A DNA stretch of 64,000 nt from Ailurus styani (Eukaryota > Chordata > Mammalia > Carnivora > Ailuridae): assembly GCA_002007465.1 (NCBI GenBank), contig LNAC01000679.1, forward strand, positions 125,723-189,722. The letters run 5' to 3'. Positions 12,113 through 23,166 of the stretch are shown here, piece by piece. The notes under the pieces were generated by a model. That model ran no database searches and was not told the DNA's origin. It worked only from the letters and a program-made list of their open reading frames with translations. Numbering within the stretch: the stretch's first letter is position 1; each line of letters opens with the position of its first letter. The position numbers were made by a program, and so were the translations under genes.

Positions 12113-12574
12113 TAAAACTTGCAGATTTTGTGGTTTAGTAAAACTTACAGTTAAAAAGGAGAGGAACTGATATTGGTTGGTTGGTTGAAGTTTATGTTTG
12201 CCATATAAATCTACCTTATTTGATAAAATAGAAGCTATTTATTCATTGAATACATACTCATTGACAACTATTAATAGCAAGTAGTTCTTTAAATGAGATA
12301 TATTTAGCTTTTTGAAAATGAAAACAAACCTCTATTTTGACATATTTTACTAATTTTCCATGGAACAGGACTAGTTTGTACAGGTTGGGGCCACTGAGTG
12401 GTAGCATCCCTGTTACTCTTCTAACTCTAACAGTCTCTGAATCTTTGAAACCATCAAATGACAAATAGTTGCTACCTAGATGAGGTTCTAATAGTCAGTG
12501 GAGACCATTTGAATATGAAAGGCACCGCCTTGGTAACATCATTGCAGTGTTCTTATAAGCACATGTTACAGAGT
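12113..12574. other. No recognised feature
   Basis: No gene seen. Small frames on both strands (68 and 104 codons) overlap the following MIR and are not convincing. Confidence 0.5.
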
Positions 12575-12740
12575 CCACAGCTTCTGTTAGGTTGGGCAAT
12601 TAAACACCTCTCTGTGCCTCAGCTTCCCCTGCAAAATGCAGTGCTCACATCAAAGATTATTCCAAGAATTAAGAATGTAAGGTGTTTCGCATTCATAGCT
12701 CATGGAAGGTGCTCGATAAATATAGGCTGTTACTTGCTAC
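12575..12740 (+). repeat. MIR SINE remnant
   Basis: 'ctctctgtgcctcagcttcc', 'gcaaaatgcag', 'gaattaagaatgtaaggtg' and 'ggtgctcgataaatat' match the 3' two-thirds of the sense MIR consensus in order. Confidence 0.8.
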
Positions 12741-12775
12741 TGTTGCTTCTATGTGTCATGCCTCTCAAATAGTTT

Positions 12776-12963
12776 TATTTGTTTTTAAAAGATTTTATTT
12801 ATTTATTTGACACAAAGACAATGAGAGGGGGACACAAGTAGGAGGAGAGGGAGATGCAGGCTTCCTGCTGAGCAGGGAGCCCAATGCAGGGCTCTATCCC
12901 AGGACCTTGGGATCATGACCTGAGCCGAAGACAGATGCTCAATGACTGAGCCACCCAGTCACC
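12776..12963 (-). mobile_element. Can-SINE, reverse orientation
   Basis: T-rich tail and 'agattttatttatttatttg', then 'gctgagcagggagccc', 'gatcatgacctgagccg', ending in the damaged head 'gccacccagtcaccc'. The duplication cctcaaatagtttta (12761-12775) matches cctcagatagtttta (12964-12978) at 14 of 15 bases. Confidence 0.96.
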
Positions 12964-13114
12964 CCTCAGATAGTTTTAGATGATCATCTGCTAGCCTGTT
13001 GGGTAGCAAGTATATCCACCCAGACCAAAGAAAAACCTAACAAAATAGGCTCTATCTTAGGACGTTGAGTTTCTGCTATATTATAGATACCTTGCTAGTA
13101 TTTTTAAAGAAGTT

Positions 13115-13240
13115 TATTCTATACCCACCCCTTTCATAAAGCTTTATTATCTACATTTTATAGATTAGGACACCAGGGGGCAAACATTTTAAATAACTAG
13201 TTTAAAATTGAAGCAAACTGTGTAAAAGACATCGTTATTT
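13115..13240 (-). repeat. Probable MIR remnant
   Basis: 'tattatctacattttataga', 'ttaggacaccagggggcaa' and 'taaataactagtttaaaatt' follow the antisense MIR core weakly. Confidence 0.45.
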
Positions 13241-14033
13241 TAACCCAAGTATTCTAAATTTAGTCTTACTTTTGAAGAAGAAATTTTATTTTTACAGCCA
13301 ATATATTCAGTATACAAAAGTTTGCTGAACAGTCTTTTAAGTTAAAGGAAGAAAAATAAAAACAGCAGTTGGAATGCCATGCCAAATGATTTATGCCAGC
13401 TAGCTCCTGATATATATCTCTAAGTATTTTCTCTCTCTACCTATTGTTGATTTTGAAAAGATTTGTCCCATTTAGCTGTGCTGACCAGTTACTTGATAAC
13501 TCTCCTTGCTTCCCTCCCCCAACTTTCTTCCTCCATTTTAAACGTAGTTACGGGTTTCAGTAAGGTTATAGCTTTTACTGGATGAACTCAGCAGAGGAGG
13601 ACTGCAGATGGGAGGGGAAGGTGTTCCCAGCATCCAGTCAAAACCAAAATTTAACTACTTTTCAGTTGTTCTTCATACAGCTCATCCTTTCATCTTTTGC
13701 TTACTTTCCCCCCCCCCTTATGTCCTTCTCACCCCTTGGTCATCATACCTCCAGTAGTTCATGCGATGTGGCCAAATGAGAGATCTTAAATATCACAACA
13801 GTGAGAATTCAGAGAAATGGAAAATAACTTTTGAGTTACTAGTCATTCCTCCCTTAAACACTAAAACTAAAGTGTAATAAACCAGTTATTTGCTTTGGAA
13901 GGCAGTTACTTCAAATATCATATGACTCTGCAGTACTATAAATATGCTTGGTAAACTCCCAATTTGTCTAATTTTGAAGTATATCTTTTAAGAACTCCAT
14001 GGCCTTTTTCAATGGACAGGTGTACAAGAAAGC
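13241..14033. other. No recognised feature
   Basis: AT-rich, with a run of nine C at about 13710-13718. The 65-codon frame at 13582-13779 has no recognisable homology. Confidence 0.5.
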
Positions 14034-14055
14034 ATTTTGAGGGGCGCCTCAAAAT
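14034..14055. repeat. 8-bp perfect inverted repeat, 6-nt loop
   Basis: Arms attttgag (14034-14041) and ctcaaaat (14048-14055) are exact reverse complements around gggcgc. The left arm is mostly target-site DNA; the right arm replaces normal SINE head sequence. Confidence 0.9.
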
Positions 14056-14235
14056 GGAATGGCTAAGTCGGCCTTTGGGCATCTGCCTTTGGCTCAGGTC
14101 CTGATCTCAGGGTCCTGGGATCAAGCCCTACATTGGGCTCCCTGCTCAGTGGGGAGTCTGCTTCTTCTCCCTCTATCCCTCCCCCACTGTTCATGCTCTC
14201 GCTCAAATAGATAAAATCTTTAAAAGAGAAAAAAA
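14041..14235 (+). mobile_element. Can-SINE with rearranged head
   Basis: Body and tail are standard ('ctgatctcagggtcctggga', 'gctccctgctcagtgggga', 'aaatagataaaatctttaaa'). The 5' head is not: after 'ggggcgcct' it reads 'caaaatggaatggctaagtcgg' in place of 'gggtggctcagtcgg' (the quoted stretch is 14050-14071). The target-site duplication agcattttga / agcattttga is at 14031-14040 and 14239-14248. The head forms a perfect inverted repeat with the flank (see findings). Confidence 0.93.
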
Positions 14236-14248
14236 AAAGCATTTTGAT

Positions 14249-14724
14249 CTCTGTAAAACATTTACCCAGTCCAGTGTCTTGCTCAGCCACACAGAGAAGA
14301 ATCAAGTATAGAAAAATTAACTTAATACATTTTACCTGAGGCATATCTGTCATGTACTTGCATTTTCAAGTTGATAACTCAATATAAGCCATTGATCTTG
14401 ACAGCTGATAGTCAATTTTTTTAAAAAAGTTATTGAAATGATAAAATCTTTTAAAATCTAAATTGTTTTTTTAAAACACAAAGGAATATAAAGTCATTTT
14501 ACTTATGGAGACAATCTTTTATTGCTTCTCCAAGTTACGTCATGGGCAATTTTAAAACAAGATTTTTCTTTTCTAGTAAAAATTTCAAAAGTGGTATAAA
14601 ATTTAAAAATGGTGCCATTTAGATTCTTGCTAAATAAGTACATTAGATGTGTTAGGACAGAGACATGGATGGGGCCTTGAGGATTTATCTGGCCCAAGTT
14701 CCATTTAGCAGGTTATCATGGTGT
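14249..14724. other. No recognised feature
   Basis: AT-rich sequence between a SINE and a MER5-like MITE. Only small unremarkable frames (for example 64 codons on the minus strand). Confidence 0.5.
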
Positions 14725-14870
14725 CAGGCTGGTCACATCAAAACTAACTAACTGAGCTTGTTAAAAATAGATTTCTGAGCCCTATGCCTGTCCTGAGTCC
14801 GAAACTCCCTGGGACCTCTGTTTGAAACAAATCCCGATGACAGTTCCTATCCCAGCCAGGTTTGGCAACC
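14725..14870 (+). repeat. MER5A-like hAT MITE remnant
   Basis: 'catcaaaactaactaactga', 'gcttgttaaaaatagatttc', 'tgagccctatgcctg' and 'ctgggacctctg' parallel the MER5A consensus (a non-autonomous hAT-Charlie element) in order. Ends are worn. Confidence 0.6.
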
Positions 14871-14972
14871 ATATGTCCAGTCTGTTTCCTGTTAAATGTA
14901 GGATATAGAAATCATCCCACAAACAGGAGACATGATTTTGTCTTCAGAAGTAATACTTTTATCACATTTTTC

Positions 14973-15150
14973 TTATTTTTAAGATTTTTATTTATTTACT
15001 TGACAGAGAGAGGGGGAACACAAGCAGTGGAAGTGGGAAGGGAGGGTTTCCCACAGAGCAGGGAGCCCAATGTGGAGCTCGATCCCAGGACCCCAGGATC
15101 ATGACCTGAGTCGAGGCAGATGCCTAACTACTGAGTCACCCAGGTGCCCC
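14973..15150 (-). mobile_element. Can-SINE, reverse orientation
   Basis: 'aagatttttatttatttact', 'gagcagggagcccaatg', 'gatcatgacctgagtcg', ending 'cacccaggtgcccc'. Long flanking duplication at 14952-14972 and 15151-15171 (21 bp, three mismatches). Confidence 0.96.
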
Positions 15151-15171
15151 AATACCTTCATCATATTTTTC

Positions 15172-15669
15172 AGTAGCCCTTCTAATATTTCACAGCTTAT
15201 GGATTTCATTATTGTTATGGTTTCTTTAACAACAACAATGATCATTTCTTTATAGTTTTCTCATTACACGTGCACTACGGACATAGAATGCGAGAGGCGT
15301 GGTGGGAAAGGTGGTCTTATCTGAGTCTGTCTATTTCAGAATACTTCGCGTCCGCTGAGAGACAGTTCTGTGCCCAGTGCCATGACGTTCACAAGTCTCA
15401 GTTATTTCCACTTCTTTTCCTAACAGCTCCTCATCGGAATGCTTACCTTCCCACTCCCCTTTCCCTCCTGCTTTTTTCCTGTTTTAGTGTTTAAGGGAGG
15501 AATGACTAGCTCCAGAGAAAAGATTGTTTCCTTTTGCTTACATATAGCCCTCTCTTCATTACGATGCTTACAATACTGGAATCGTTTATCATTTTATCAT
15601 ACGTGAGTGTTTCATCTATTTATGTCTATGTACAATCTCTATAGAGTGTATTTTCTTTCTATATATGTG
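15172..15669. other. No recognised feature
   Basis: A 74-codon frame at 15270-15494 contains 'CAQCHDVHKS', which superficially recalls a haem-binding CXXCH, but nothing around it supports a cytochrome. No other feature seen. Confidence 0.45.
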
Positions 15670-16104
15670 TTTTAGCTTATTGAGCTAAAAGGTACAAATG
15701 ATAAAATGCACAGATTTTGAGTATGTACTTAGATGAGTTTTGTACCCAAGGCAACACTATCAAAAAATACATTTCTATCAGCACAGACAACACCTTTATG
15801 CCCTTGGTTGGCATTGCCTCCAACCAGAGGCAAGGACTTTTTCTCTCAAAATAGCCTGCATTGACCAGTTCATGTAAATGAAATCTAACAATCACATTTT
15901 TTATCTCCAGTTTCTTTCATTGAATATAATATCATTTATATTCATCTATGCTTTGTGTATCTAGAATTTATTCCATTTTATTGTTGAGCGATTGTATGTA
16001 AATGCCACGCTTTGCTAATTTGCTCACCTTTGATAGTTTGTATCATTTCTAATTTCTCTTATGAAAAAAAGTACTACAGTCTTCTGAGTATAAGTCTTTG
16101 TATG

Positions 16105-16295
16105 TGGGCTGCCTGGGTAGCTCAGTCAGTTAAGTGTCTTGTCTTCACCTCAGGTCATGGTCTCGGGGTCCTGGGATCGAGCCGTGCATCAGGGCTTCTC
16201 GCTCAATGGGGAGTCTGCTTCTCCCTCTCCCTTTGCTCTTCCCCTCCCCCCACTCATTTTCTCTCTCTCTTTCTCTCAAATAAATCTTTTTTAAA
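16105..16295 (+). mobile_element. Can-SINE nested in L1
   Basis: Head 'gctgcctgggtagctcagtc', body 'caggtcatggtctcggggtc', tail 'caaataaatctttttt'. Exact duplication aagtctttgtatg at 16092-16104 and 16296-16308. The duplicated target is L1 sequence, so the SINE is younger than the L1. Confidence 0.96.
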
Positions 16296-17155
16296 AAGTC
16301 TTTGTATGAACATACATTTTCATTTCTTTAGATAAATGATTAGGATGATGTTTCTGGTTCAGAGAGTAAGTACATATTTTAACTTCAGTGAACTTGCAGA
16401 AGAGTTTTCCAAAGTGGCTGTGCCATTTTACATTCCAGAAGCAATGTATGAAAATTCTAATTGCTTCTCATTCTTGACGGTGTTTGCTATTGTCAGATTT
16501 TTGTTTTGATTCTTTGCCTTTCTATTGGTAGTGAAATATGGTGTCTGCAGATTAGTTAATGTGTATTCAGTAATGGCAATGAGCACCTCTTCTTGTTATT
16601 AGCCATTGCTCTGTGTTCTTTAGTAAAGTGTCTTTAGAAATATTTTTATTCATTCATAGTTCCTTATAAAGTCTAGGTAACCCATTTGTTAGGTATGTGT
16701 ATTGTGAATATTTTCTTCCAACATGTGACTTGTCTTTTCATGTTCCCTTGCTGCTTTTGGAAAAGCATATTTTGTCATTGATAAGTTCCAGGGATAATTT
16801 CTCTTAACACTTAGTAATTTTCTTGTCTGACCTAGGGGAATCTTCATCTTTATCATATAGCTTCTATTACAAATTTTGATCTCTCTAATAAATACACAGC
16901 TACTTAGATGTTTTAAATTTCTTCTTGTGTTATATTTGAAAGCTGTGTTTTTCAAATATCTCATTTGTCAAAGTTATTATCATAAAGCTGCCCATTATGT
17001 TTGTTTTCTTATCTTTCTAATGTCTGTAGTGATATCTTTACAAATGCCATTGACTTTAGTATTATGTTTCTTCCCACTTTCTCACTTCTTTTTGCTATTT
17101 CTTGATTACAGTTACAGTTTATCACTTTTGTCATTCTTTAAAGAGCAAACTTTTG

Positions 17156-17362
17156 GTATAGCTGGGTGTCTCATTCAGTTAAGCATCTGCCTTCGGCTCA
17201 AGTCATGATCCCAGGGTCCTGGGATAGAGTCCCGCAGCAGGCTCCCTGTTCAGCTGGAAGCCTGCTTCTCCCTCTGCCTGCCTCTCCCCCTCCTTTGTGC
17301 TCTCGCGCACGTGCACTCTCCTCTCTCTGTCAAGTAAATAGATATATGAGATTTTAAAAAAC
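17156..17362 (+). mobile_element. Can-SINE nested in L1
   Basis: Eroded head 'gtatagctgggtgtctcatt', normal body 'gccttcggctcaagtcatga', CT block with 'ctctcgcgcacgtgcac'. Exact 16-bp duplication aaagagcaaacttttg at 17140-17155 and 17363-17378. Confidence 0.96.
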
Positions 17363-17475
17363 AAAGAGCAAACTTTTGACCCTACTGATGTGTTCTATTA
17401 TTCGTACTCTAGCCCACTGATATCCACTCTTTTATTCATTATTTCCTTCTGCCTATTTTCCATTTAATTTGCAAA

Positions 17476-17511
17476 TCTTAGTATCTTAAGTATCTTAGTA
17501 TCTTAAGATGG
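17476..17511. repeat. Short tandem repeat of 'tatcttaag'-like units
   Basis: Units 'cttagtatcttaagtatc' and 'ttagtatcttaagatgg' repeat with minor variation within the L1. Confidence 0.7.
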
Positions 17512-18784
17512 AAGTAAGATAATTGATTTTGAATCTTTCCTCCTATTATAAATATATTACCCTAAAATTTCCCTCTAAACATGGTTTTATGTGCACTTCA
17601 CAAATGTTATGTCGTGCTTTCATTATCATTTAGGTAAAATTAATTTTCTATTTCTCTTGTAATTTACTTTTTAAACCATAGATAATTTATAATTGCTTAG
17701 TTTAATTTTACAGATACATTGGTATTTTGTAGATATAGTTTGGTTATTTAGTTCCAATTTTCATTAGGTATGATTAGAGAAGACATTTTGTATGACCTCA
17801 AGCCTTAAAAATTGAGCATTGTTTAATATTTTATGAGAAAGAAAATAATCCACCTTGGGAAGTATCCCATGTTCACTTGGAAAGATTATGTATTCTAAAG
17901 TTCTTTATATTTGGTAATATTTAAATATCAATTTATTTTTTATTCTTTAGATAATTTTATTTATTTTATATTGCAAATATACAACTAAATGTTCATGTTC
18001 TATACTGCAGAAACTAATTTTGACACAAAGTTTTTTGACAAAATTTAAATACCAGTTTAGTCACTGTGCTAAAGGATTGTTCAAATCTTCTACATCATTG
18101 TTGATTTTCTGTTGGTGGCTATATTTTTCATTAGTCAACAAGAGATGACTGATAAAATCTGTATTTAGGATTGTGGATTTGTCTGTATCTCCACTTGGGG
18201 TTTCAATTTTTACTTCATGTGCTTTGAAGCTGTCATTAAGTGCCTAACCATTTAGGGTTGTTACACTTCTTGATCAATTGACTTTTGTATTTGTATACAG
18301 TGAACTTCTTTATCTCTCATAATGCTCTATCTCGGAGTCTATATTGTCTGTATAATCAGCTTTCCTATGGTAATTTTTTACATCATATATTGTATTCCAT
18401 CTTTTCACTATCAATCTGTTTGTGCCTTTAGATTTCTCTTGCCTCTTTTATAGACATAATTTAGTTGACTCTTCCTATTTTAATAAGTCTGACTTTTAAT
18501 CAGAATGTTTGGTCCATTTACATGTGATTTAGTGATTGATATGACTGTGTTTAAAGCCATCATTTTGTTTTCTGTTTCCCCCTGGTCTTTGTTCCTTTTT
18601 GTTCTTTTCTTTTCATCTCCTGGGTCAAGCAAATAGCTCACTGTTCTAACTCCCCTTTGACTTTATATTTCTCTCTCTTTATTTTTAAGTAGTTGCTCTA
18701 GAGATTACAATATAAATTCTTAACTTGTCACTGACGGTCTTGATTTCACATTGTATCATTTCACATTTAGTAACACAAACTCAG

Positions 18785-18987
18785 GCGCCTGGGAAGCTCA
18801 GTGGGTTAAAGCCTCTGCCTTCAGCTCAGGTCATGATCTCAGGGTCCTGGGATCCAGTCCCACATAGGGTTCCCTGCTCAGTAGGGAGCCTGCTTCCTCC
18901 TCTCTCTCTGCCTGCCTCTCTGCCTACTTGTGATCTCTCTCTTTCTCTGTCAGATAAATAAATAAAATCTTAAAATAAATAAATAAT
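18785..18987 (+). mobile_element. Can-SINE, young mustelid-type, nested in L1
   Basis: Diagnostic 'gtgggttaaagcctctgcc' and 'ctgcctgcctctctgcctac'. Tail is (AAAT)n with 'aaataaataaaatcttaaaa'. Duplication cacaaactcag at 18774-18784 and 18990-19000. Confidence 0.96.
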
Positions 18988-20040
18988 AGCACAAACTCAG
19001 GCCAGCTCTTTTGCCCCACCTATTCTTTGTTATTGTTGTTACATACATTGCATCTACATTTCTTATATAGTCCACGTTTATTTTTATGTTTCTGTTCTTG
19101 TTTAAAATACTTAATTGACTTCAAGGGATTTAAGAAAACATAGGAAAAAATCATCTTTTATTTTTATCCATGTACTTAACCTTTCAAGTGTTAGTCCTTT
19201 CTTTGTGTAGACTTTGATTTCCATGTGGTATCCTTTCCTTTTGGTCTGAAGAGTGCCCTTTAGTGTTTTGTTTTGTTTTTGCTTTTGTTTTTGGTAGTCC
19301 GAGTTTGTTTTTGACAAATCCTCTTAGATTTCAGTATTCAAAAAAAAAAATCCTTATTTGTCTTTATTTTGAGAGGTAATTTCACAGGGTATAAAATTCC
19401 ACATGGGAAGAATTCTCTCAACACTTAAAGTTGTTATGCCATTTTATTCTGATTTCCATTATTCTGATAGTAAATCACCTTTCTGTATCATTATACATAA
19501 TGTGTATTTTTCTTCTCTTGCTTTTAATGCTTTTTTTATTAATGCTTTTTCAGAATTTTACTATGTTATGCCTAGGTAGAATGTATTTTGTATTTGCTTG
19601 GCATTTCCTGAGCTTCTTAGATATGTAGGTTCTTCTTTTTATCAAATTTGGAGTTTTTATTGCCAAATTTCTTCAGAAATGTTCTACTTTCTCCTGATAT
19701 TGTAATCATGTATGTATTAAATTATTTCAGAGTGTCTCACCAATTAATTTTTATTTACATCCCTCTCTGTTAACTAATATTTACCTGTCTTCCACATCAC
19801 TGGTACTCTCTTCTATCATGTCTAATTTGCTGTTTGTTTGAGATTGTACATTTTTTCATTTCTAAGATTTCCATGTAGTTTGTAGTTTTCAGATATTCTC
19901 TGAAAACCTCCACTTCTATTTATTTTTTACTATATAATTTCAAAATATATTTATCAGTTATTTAAAAGTATTTGTCTAATAATTCTAACATCTAGGTTGT
20001 TAGTACATGGGTTTCTATTGAATAAATTTTCTCTTGATTG

Positions 20041-20231
20041 TGGGTCACATTTTCCTACTTTTTCACGTGCCTGATATCTGCTATGTACTGTACATAAATA
20101 ATGGGACATTGAAGACTGCCTTTTGTTATCTTCCNTGGGTCACATTTTCCTACTTTTTCACGTGCCTGATATCTGCTATGTACTGTACATAAATAATGGG
20201 ACATTGAAGACTCTGCCTTTTGTTATCTTCT
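20041..20231. repeat. 94-bp block duplicated either side of a single N
   Basis: 20041-20134 and 20136-20231 start with the same 'tgggtcacattttcc' and end with the same 'ttttgttatcttc'. They differ by a 2-base indel ('gaagactgcc' versus 'gaagactctgcc'). The one ambiguous base, N at 20135, sits exactly between them. The L1 consensus has this segment once. Confidence 0.95.
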
Positions 20232-20428
20232 TCTGAAGACTATTAAGTTTAGTTATTTTAGGCCGTTAAATTTCTAGCATGTCATTCTGAACCTTTCATA
20301 ATTTGGTTTTATGTTTTGTTAGGGTGGGTCTATTTTATTTTTACTATTTTTAAGATGAATGTATTATTTTTGACTTTACATCTAATGCTTTATGCCTAAT
20401 GTTTAGGAGTTTACTCCTGAAGTTCAGC

Positions 20429-20450
20429 TTTGTTTTGTTTTGTTTTGTTT
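20429..20450. repeat. (TTTTG)n short tandem repeat
   Basis: Four uninterrupted 'ttttg' units inside the 5' part of the antisense L1. Confidence 0.85.
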
Positions 20451-21045
20451 GCATTTCAGTGGAAAGTCTAATATTTTTAAAGTACTGTTAATGTTGTCCT
20501 CCAAACTCTTAAATCCCTGAGGTGGGTAGCAATCTCTGCTCATTTCTTTCAGTCTTCTAATTATTGACTCCTTCTCATATCCTTATAACCTTACCTGTGC
20601 ATGCCTGATTATCAGCCAATCATTTGAAGTGTGTTTATTAGTAGATTTGGAGCTCCCCTCTTGGTGCTTCCTTTTTTCATGTATTTCTTCTACAATTCCA
20701 GGCTTATCTGGTTTCTACCATCTCTGTCCCCTGACTTTTAAATCCAAAACCACTGCAACTACCCACTTGAATTTTAGCTGACTCTCATATTGGTTGGTGT
20801 TGGCATCAGTGAGAGATGTTACACACAGATGCTCTTCATCCAAAGTGATCCTCTTCTTTCAAAAGTCCAGTCCCTTCCAGTTTCTTCCTCCTTTCAGTTA
20901 CTTTTGTGTGCCTTTCCATGGTTGTTTTTAAATGTTCCCTAGGATTTAGAACTGTTGTCTATGTGAGAGTTCAATTAAAACGATTCCCTCATTTCCAGAA
21001 CCTGAATCATTCTTTGTGGTTGTCCAGCTGTGATTCCATCTTTAC

Positions 21046-21046
<1 letters not shown>

Positions 21047-21088
<42 letters not shown>
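21047..21088. repeat. (TG)21 dinucleotide microsatellite
   Basis: Forty-two bases of perfect TG. Likely length-polymorphic. It produces the run of alternating C and V in the 87-codon frame at 20906-21169, which is therefore not a gene. Confidence 0.97.
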
Positions 21089-21089
<1 letters not shown>

Positions 21090-21989
21090 TTCTTTCTCTT
21101 CCCCTGCCCTCTCCTCTCACTCTCTCAATAATAGTTAAGTTTATGCACAGTGAAGAAATATTTTTTTAAAGAGACTGTATTATAAACTAGAGAATATGGA
21201 AGGGTATAAAAGCCACTCTGTATTAGAATCTTTGCAATTTATTCAGTCATTTAGAAAAAAATATATTGAGCAAAAACTATGTAGTGAAGACTGTGCTAAA
21301 TAATATATTGAAATAGAGATAGACATATGAATGAATTATAATACCATAAAATCAATAATATATTAAATCTGTAAATCAGATGTCAAATACCATTTTATGT
21401 GTGATTGCTTTTTTTACACCTGAGATGTTTCTGAGATATAAGCACACTTCACAGTTGCTACTCTTTTTACCATCTGAGAAGTGTTAAAAACAAAACAAAA
21501 ACTCAGTTTCCAAGGTTCTAGCCTGAGATATTTGGAAATTTGGTAATGTTTGTGTATTAAGCTCCCTGGTTGACTATGACTTACAGCTAAGTTTGGGAAC
21601 CATTGTTTCTTGTTAGATATGCAGAGTAAGATACTGTTGTCCACAGGCTTATTTATTGCCCAAAACTTTGTAAGATACCTTATTGCCCAAAAATTTATTT
21701 GCCAACTATAGTGAGCAAAGGAATATTCTCCTTGTCTGTTTCTTAGTTGTGTGTTGCAAGGTATCTCTGCCCTTGAGCTATAAGACTTTGGTATCCCTCG
21801 TTCTGATTATTACAAAATTATGTACCATGGTAATGTCTTACATTTTTTCTAGAAGACTCAATAAATCACACAAAAGAATTCTTAGACAATTGTCTATAAA
21901 TTAGAAGAACAGAAAGGCCCAGTATGTATGAATGTAGTGATCTTATCTGTTTCATGACTTGCAGTCATAAGCAATATACACATTTTAGA
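21089..21989. other. No recognised feature
   Basis: CT-rich directly after the TG repeat, then ordinary AT-rich sequence. Frames of 73-76 codons show no known motif. Confidence 0.5.
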
Positions 21990-22130
21990 TGAATGAATGA
22001 TTGAATTAACATTTATTCAACAGATATCTGTGTTGGATTCACCACACTGTATACATACTAAGCAAGGTGATGGCATTGGCAAATAAGATGAAAGAAACAC
22101 TTTGCCTTCAAAGATCTTTCACTGCGAGAG
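21990..22130 (-). repeat. L2 LINE 3' end remnant (antisense)
   Basis: 'gaatgaatgattgaattaac', 'atttattcaacagatatctg', 'aagatgaaagaaacactttg' and 'ccttcaaagatctttcac' match the reverse complement of the L2 3' end in order. Confidence 0.65.
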
Positions 22131-22930
22131 TTACTAGTTACTCTAGTAGTAAAGTTCTTATGCTGCCATATGTGGAAAGATATATGTCTGCGAATTTGCC
22201 ATCTTTTCCTCTACAAAGCTCATCTCCTTAGATGTAAACAATTGAATTCAGTGGAGGATACTTCTTTCTGTATATGTATGAAAGGCTAATTCCTGACCAA
22301 TCAGCTGGTCAGAGGCTAGGATTATTCTATACTTTTTCTATAGAGTCGAGAAAAAGAAAAATATGTTGAAAAGGATGTTTATGAATAAGAAATGTTTTGG
22401 TTTTGCTTTTATTTTCACTGTTTTCATATACACTGTGGAATTCTCTTTCCTACTTCTCCATTTCATTGCCAGAATCAAAATCATGTTAAAATAACTGTTA
22501 CAGTTAAGGCGATGTCTTCACTTGAATTTTGGTATTTCACAAGCAGCCTAGACTATAAAGGTGGCAGCTGGTTTTTTTGTTTGTTTTTGTTTGTTTGTTT
22601 GTTTTTGCCTGAAGTCTTTCTGCCAAAATTGACATCCTATCCTATGACTCAAAGAAGAAGGTGTGGTTTGAGTACTGGCTATAGAACTTTGAAGAGAAAG
22701 CATTGTGGTATATAAGGGAGTTATACCAGACAAATTGGCAAAAGAGGCTCAAAAATGAGCCACGAGGCTTGAGGCACTCTGAAGAAATAATTACATAAGA
22801 ATCTTTTCTTAACAGCAGTTAATCAAGTATTTAGCCATACTCTGGGTTTCTGTTTAATTCCCACAAAAAATATCACTCTTTTATTGATGTCCTCTTTGTA
22901 AGATTTACTTTAAAAAATGGACTTATATGA
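22131..22930. other. No gene seen; contains a (GTTT)n tract
   Basis: Short 'gttt' repeat at about 22570-22606. The 107-codon frame at 22392-22715 runs straight through this tract and has no recognisable domain. Confidence 0.5.
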
Positions 22931-23088
22931 GAGACACCTGAGTGGTATAGTTGGTTAAGCCTCCAGCTCTTGATTTTGGTTCAGGTCATGATGTCAGGGT
23001 CATGAGATCGAGCTCCGTGTCAGGCTTTGCAGTGGGGAGTGTGCTCGGCATTCTCTCTTCCTCCCCTTTTGCCTCTCCCACTTGTGCA

Positions 23089-23135
<47 letters not shown>

Positions 23136-23166
23136 AAATAAATCTTTAAAAGATAAATAAAAATAA
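22931..23166 (+). mobile_element. Can-SINE, older subtype with 'gattttgg' body
   Basis: Head 'gagacacctgagtggtatag' is worn. The body 'ctcttgattttggttcaggt' and 'cagggtcatgagatcgag' mark an older subfamily than most neighbours. It ends in (TC)n at 23092-23131 and 'caaataaataaatctttaaa'. Target duplication is not clear. Confidence 0.92.
23092..23131. repeat. (TC)20 microsatellite
   Basis: Uninterrupted TC run expanded from the SINE's CT-rich 3' block. Confidence 0.95.

Larger units (their letters stand above)
15670..21046 (-). mobile_element. Long L1M-type LINE-1, antisense, decayed
   Basis: Read left to right it runs from the L1 3' UTR to the 5' end of the element. Landmarks in order: 3' UTR ('gataaaatgcacagattttg', 'agtttctttcattgaatata'), the ORF2 C-terminal region ('ccaaagtggctgtgccattt'), an ORF2 N-terminal/endonuclease stretch around 17540-18560 ('attgtggatttgtctgtatc', 'accatttagggttgttacac'), then 5' sequence ('gttgctctagagattacaat', 'cctgagcttcttagatatgt', 'tgtctaataattctaacatc'). 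Much of the reverse transcriptase part is missing or unrecognisable. Frames are shot through with stops. Three Can-SINEs (16105, 17156, 18785) lie inside it, all in the opposite orientation to the L1. A (TG)n tract marks its right edge. Confidence 0.85.

Noticed and set aside
15270..15494. CAQCH motif suggesting a c-type haem site
   Set aside because: Single motif in a 74-codon frame with no signal peptide or cytochrome context; the motif is common by chance.
20906..21169. Frame with a Cys-Val repeat resembling a metal-binding domain
   Set aside because: The repeat is translation of the (TG)21 microsatellite.
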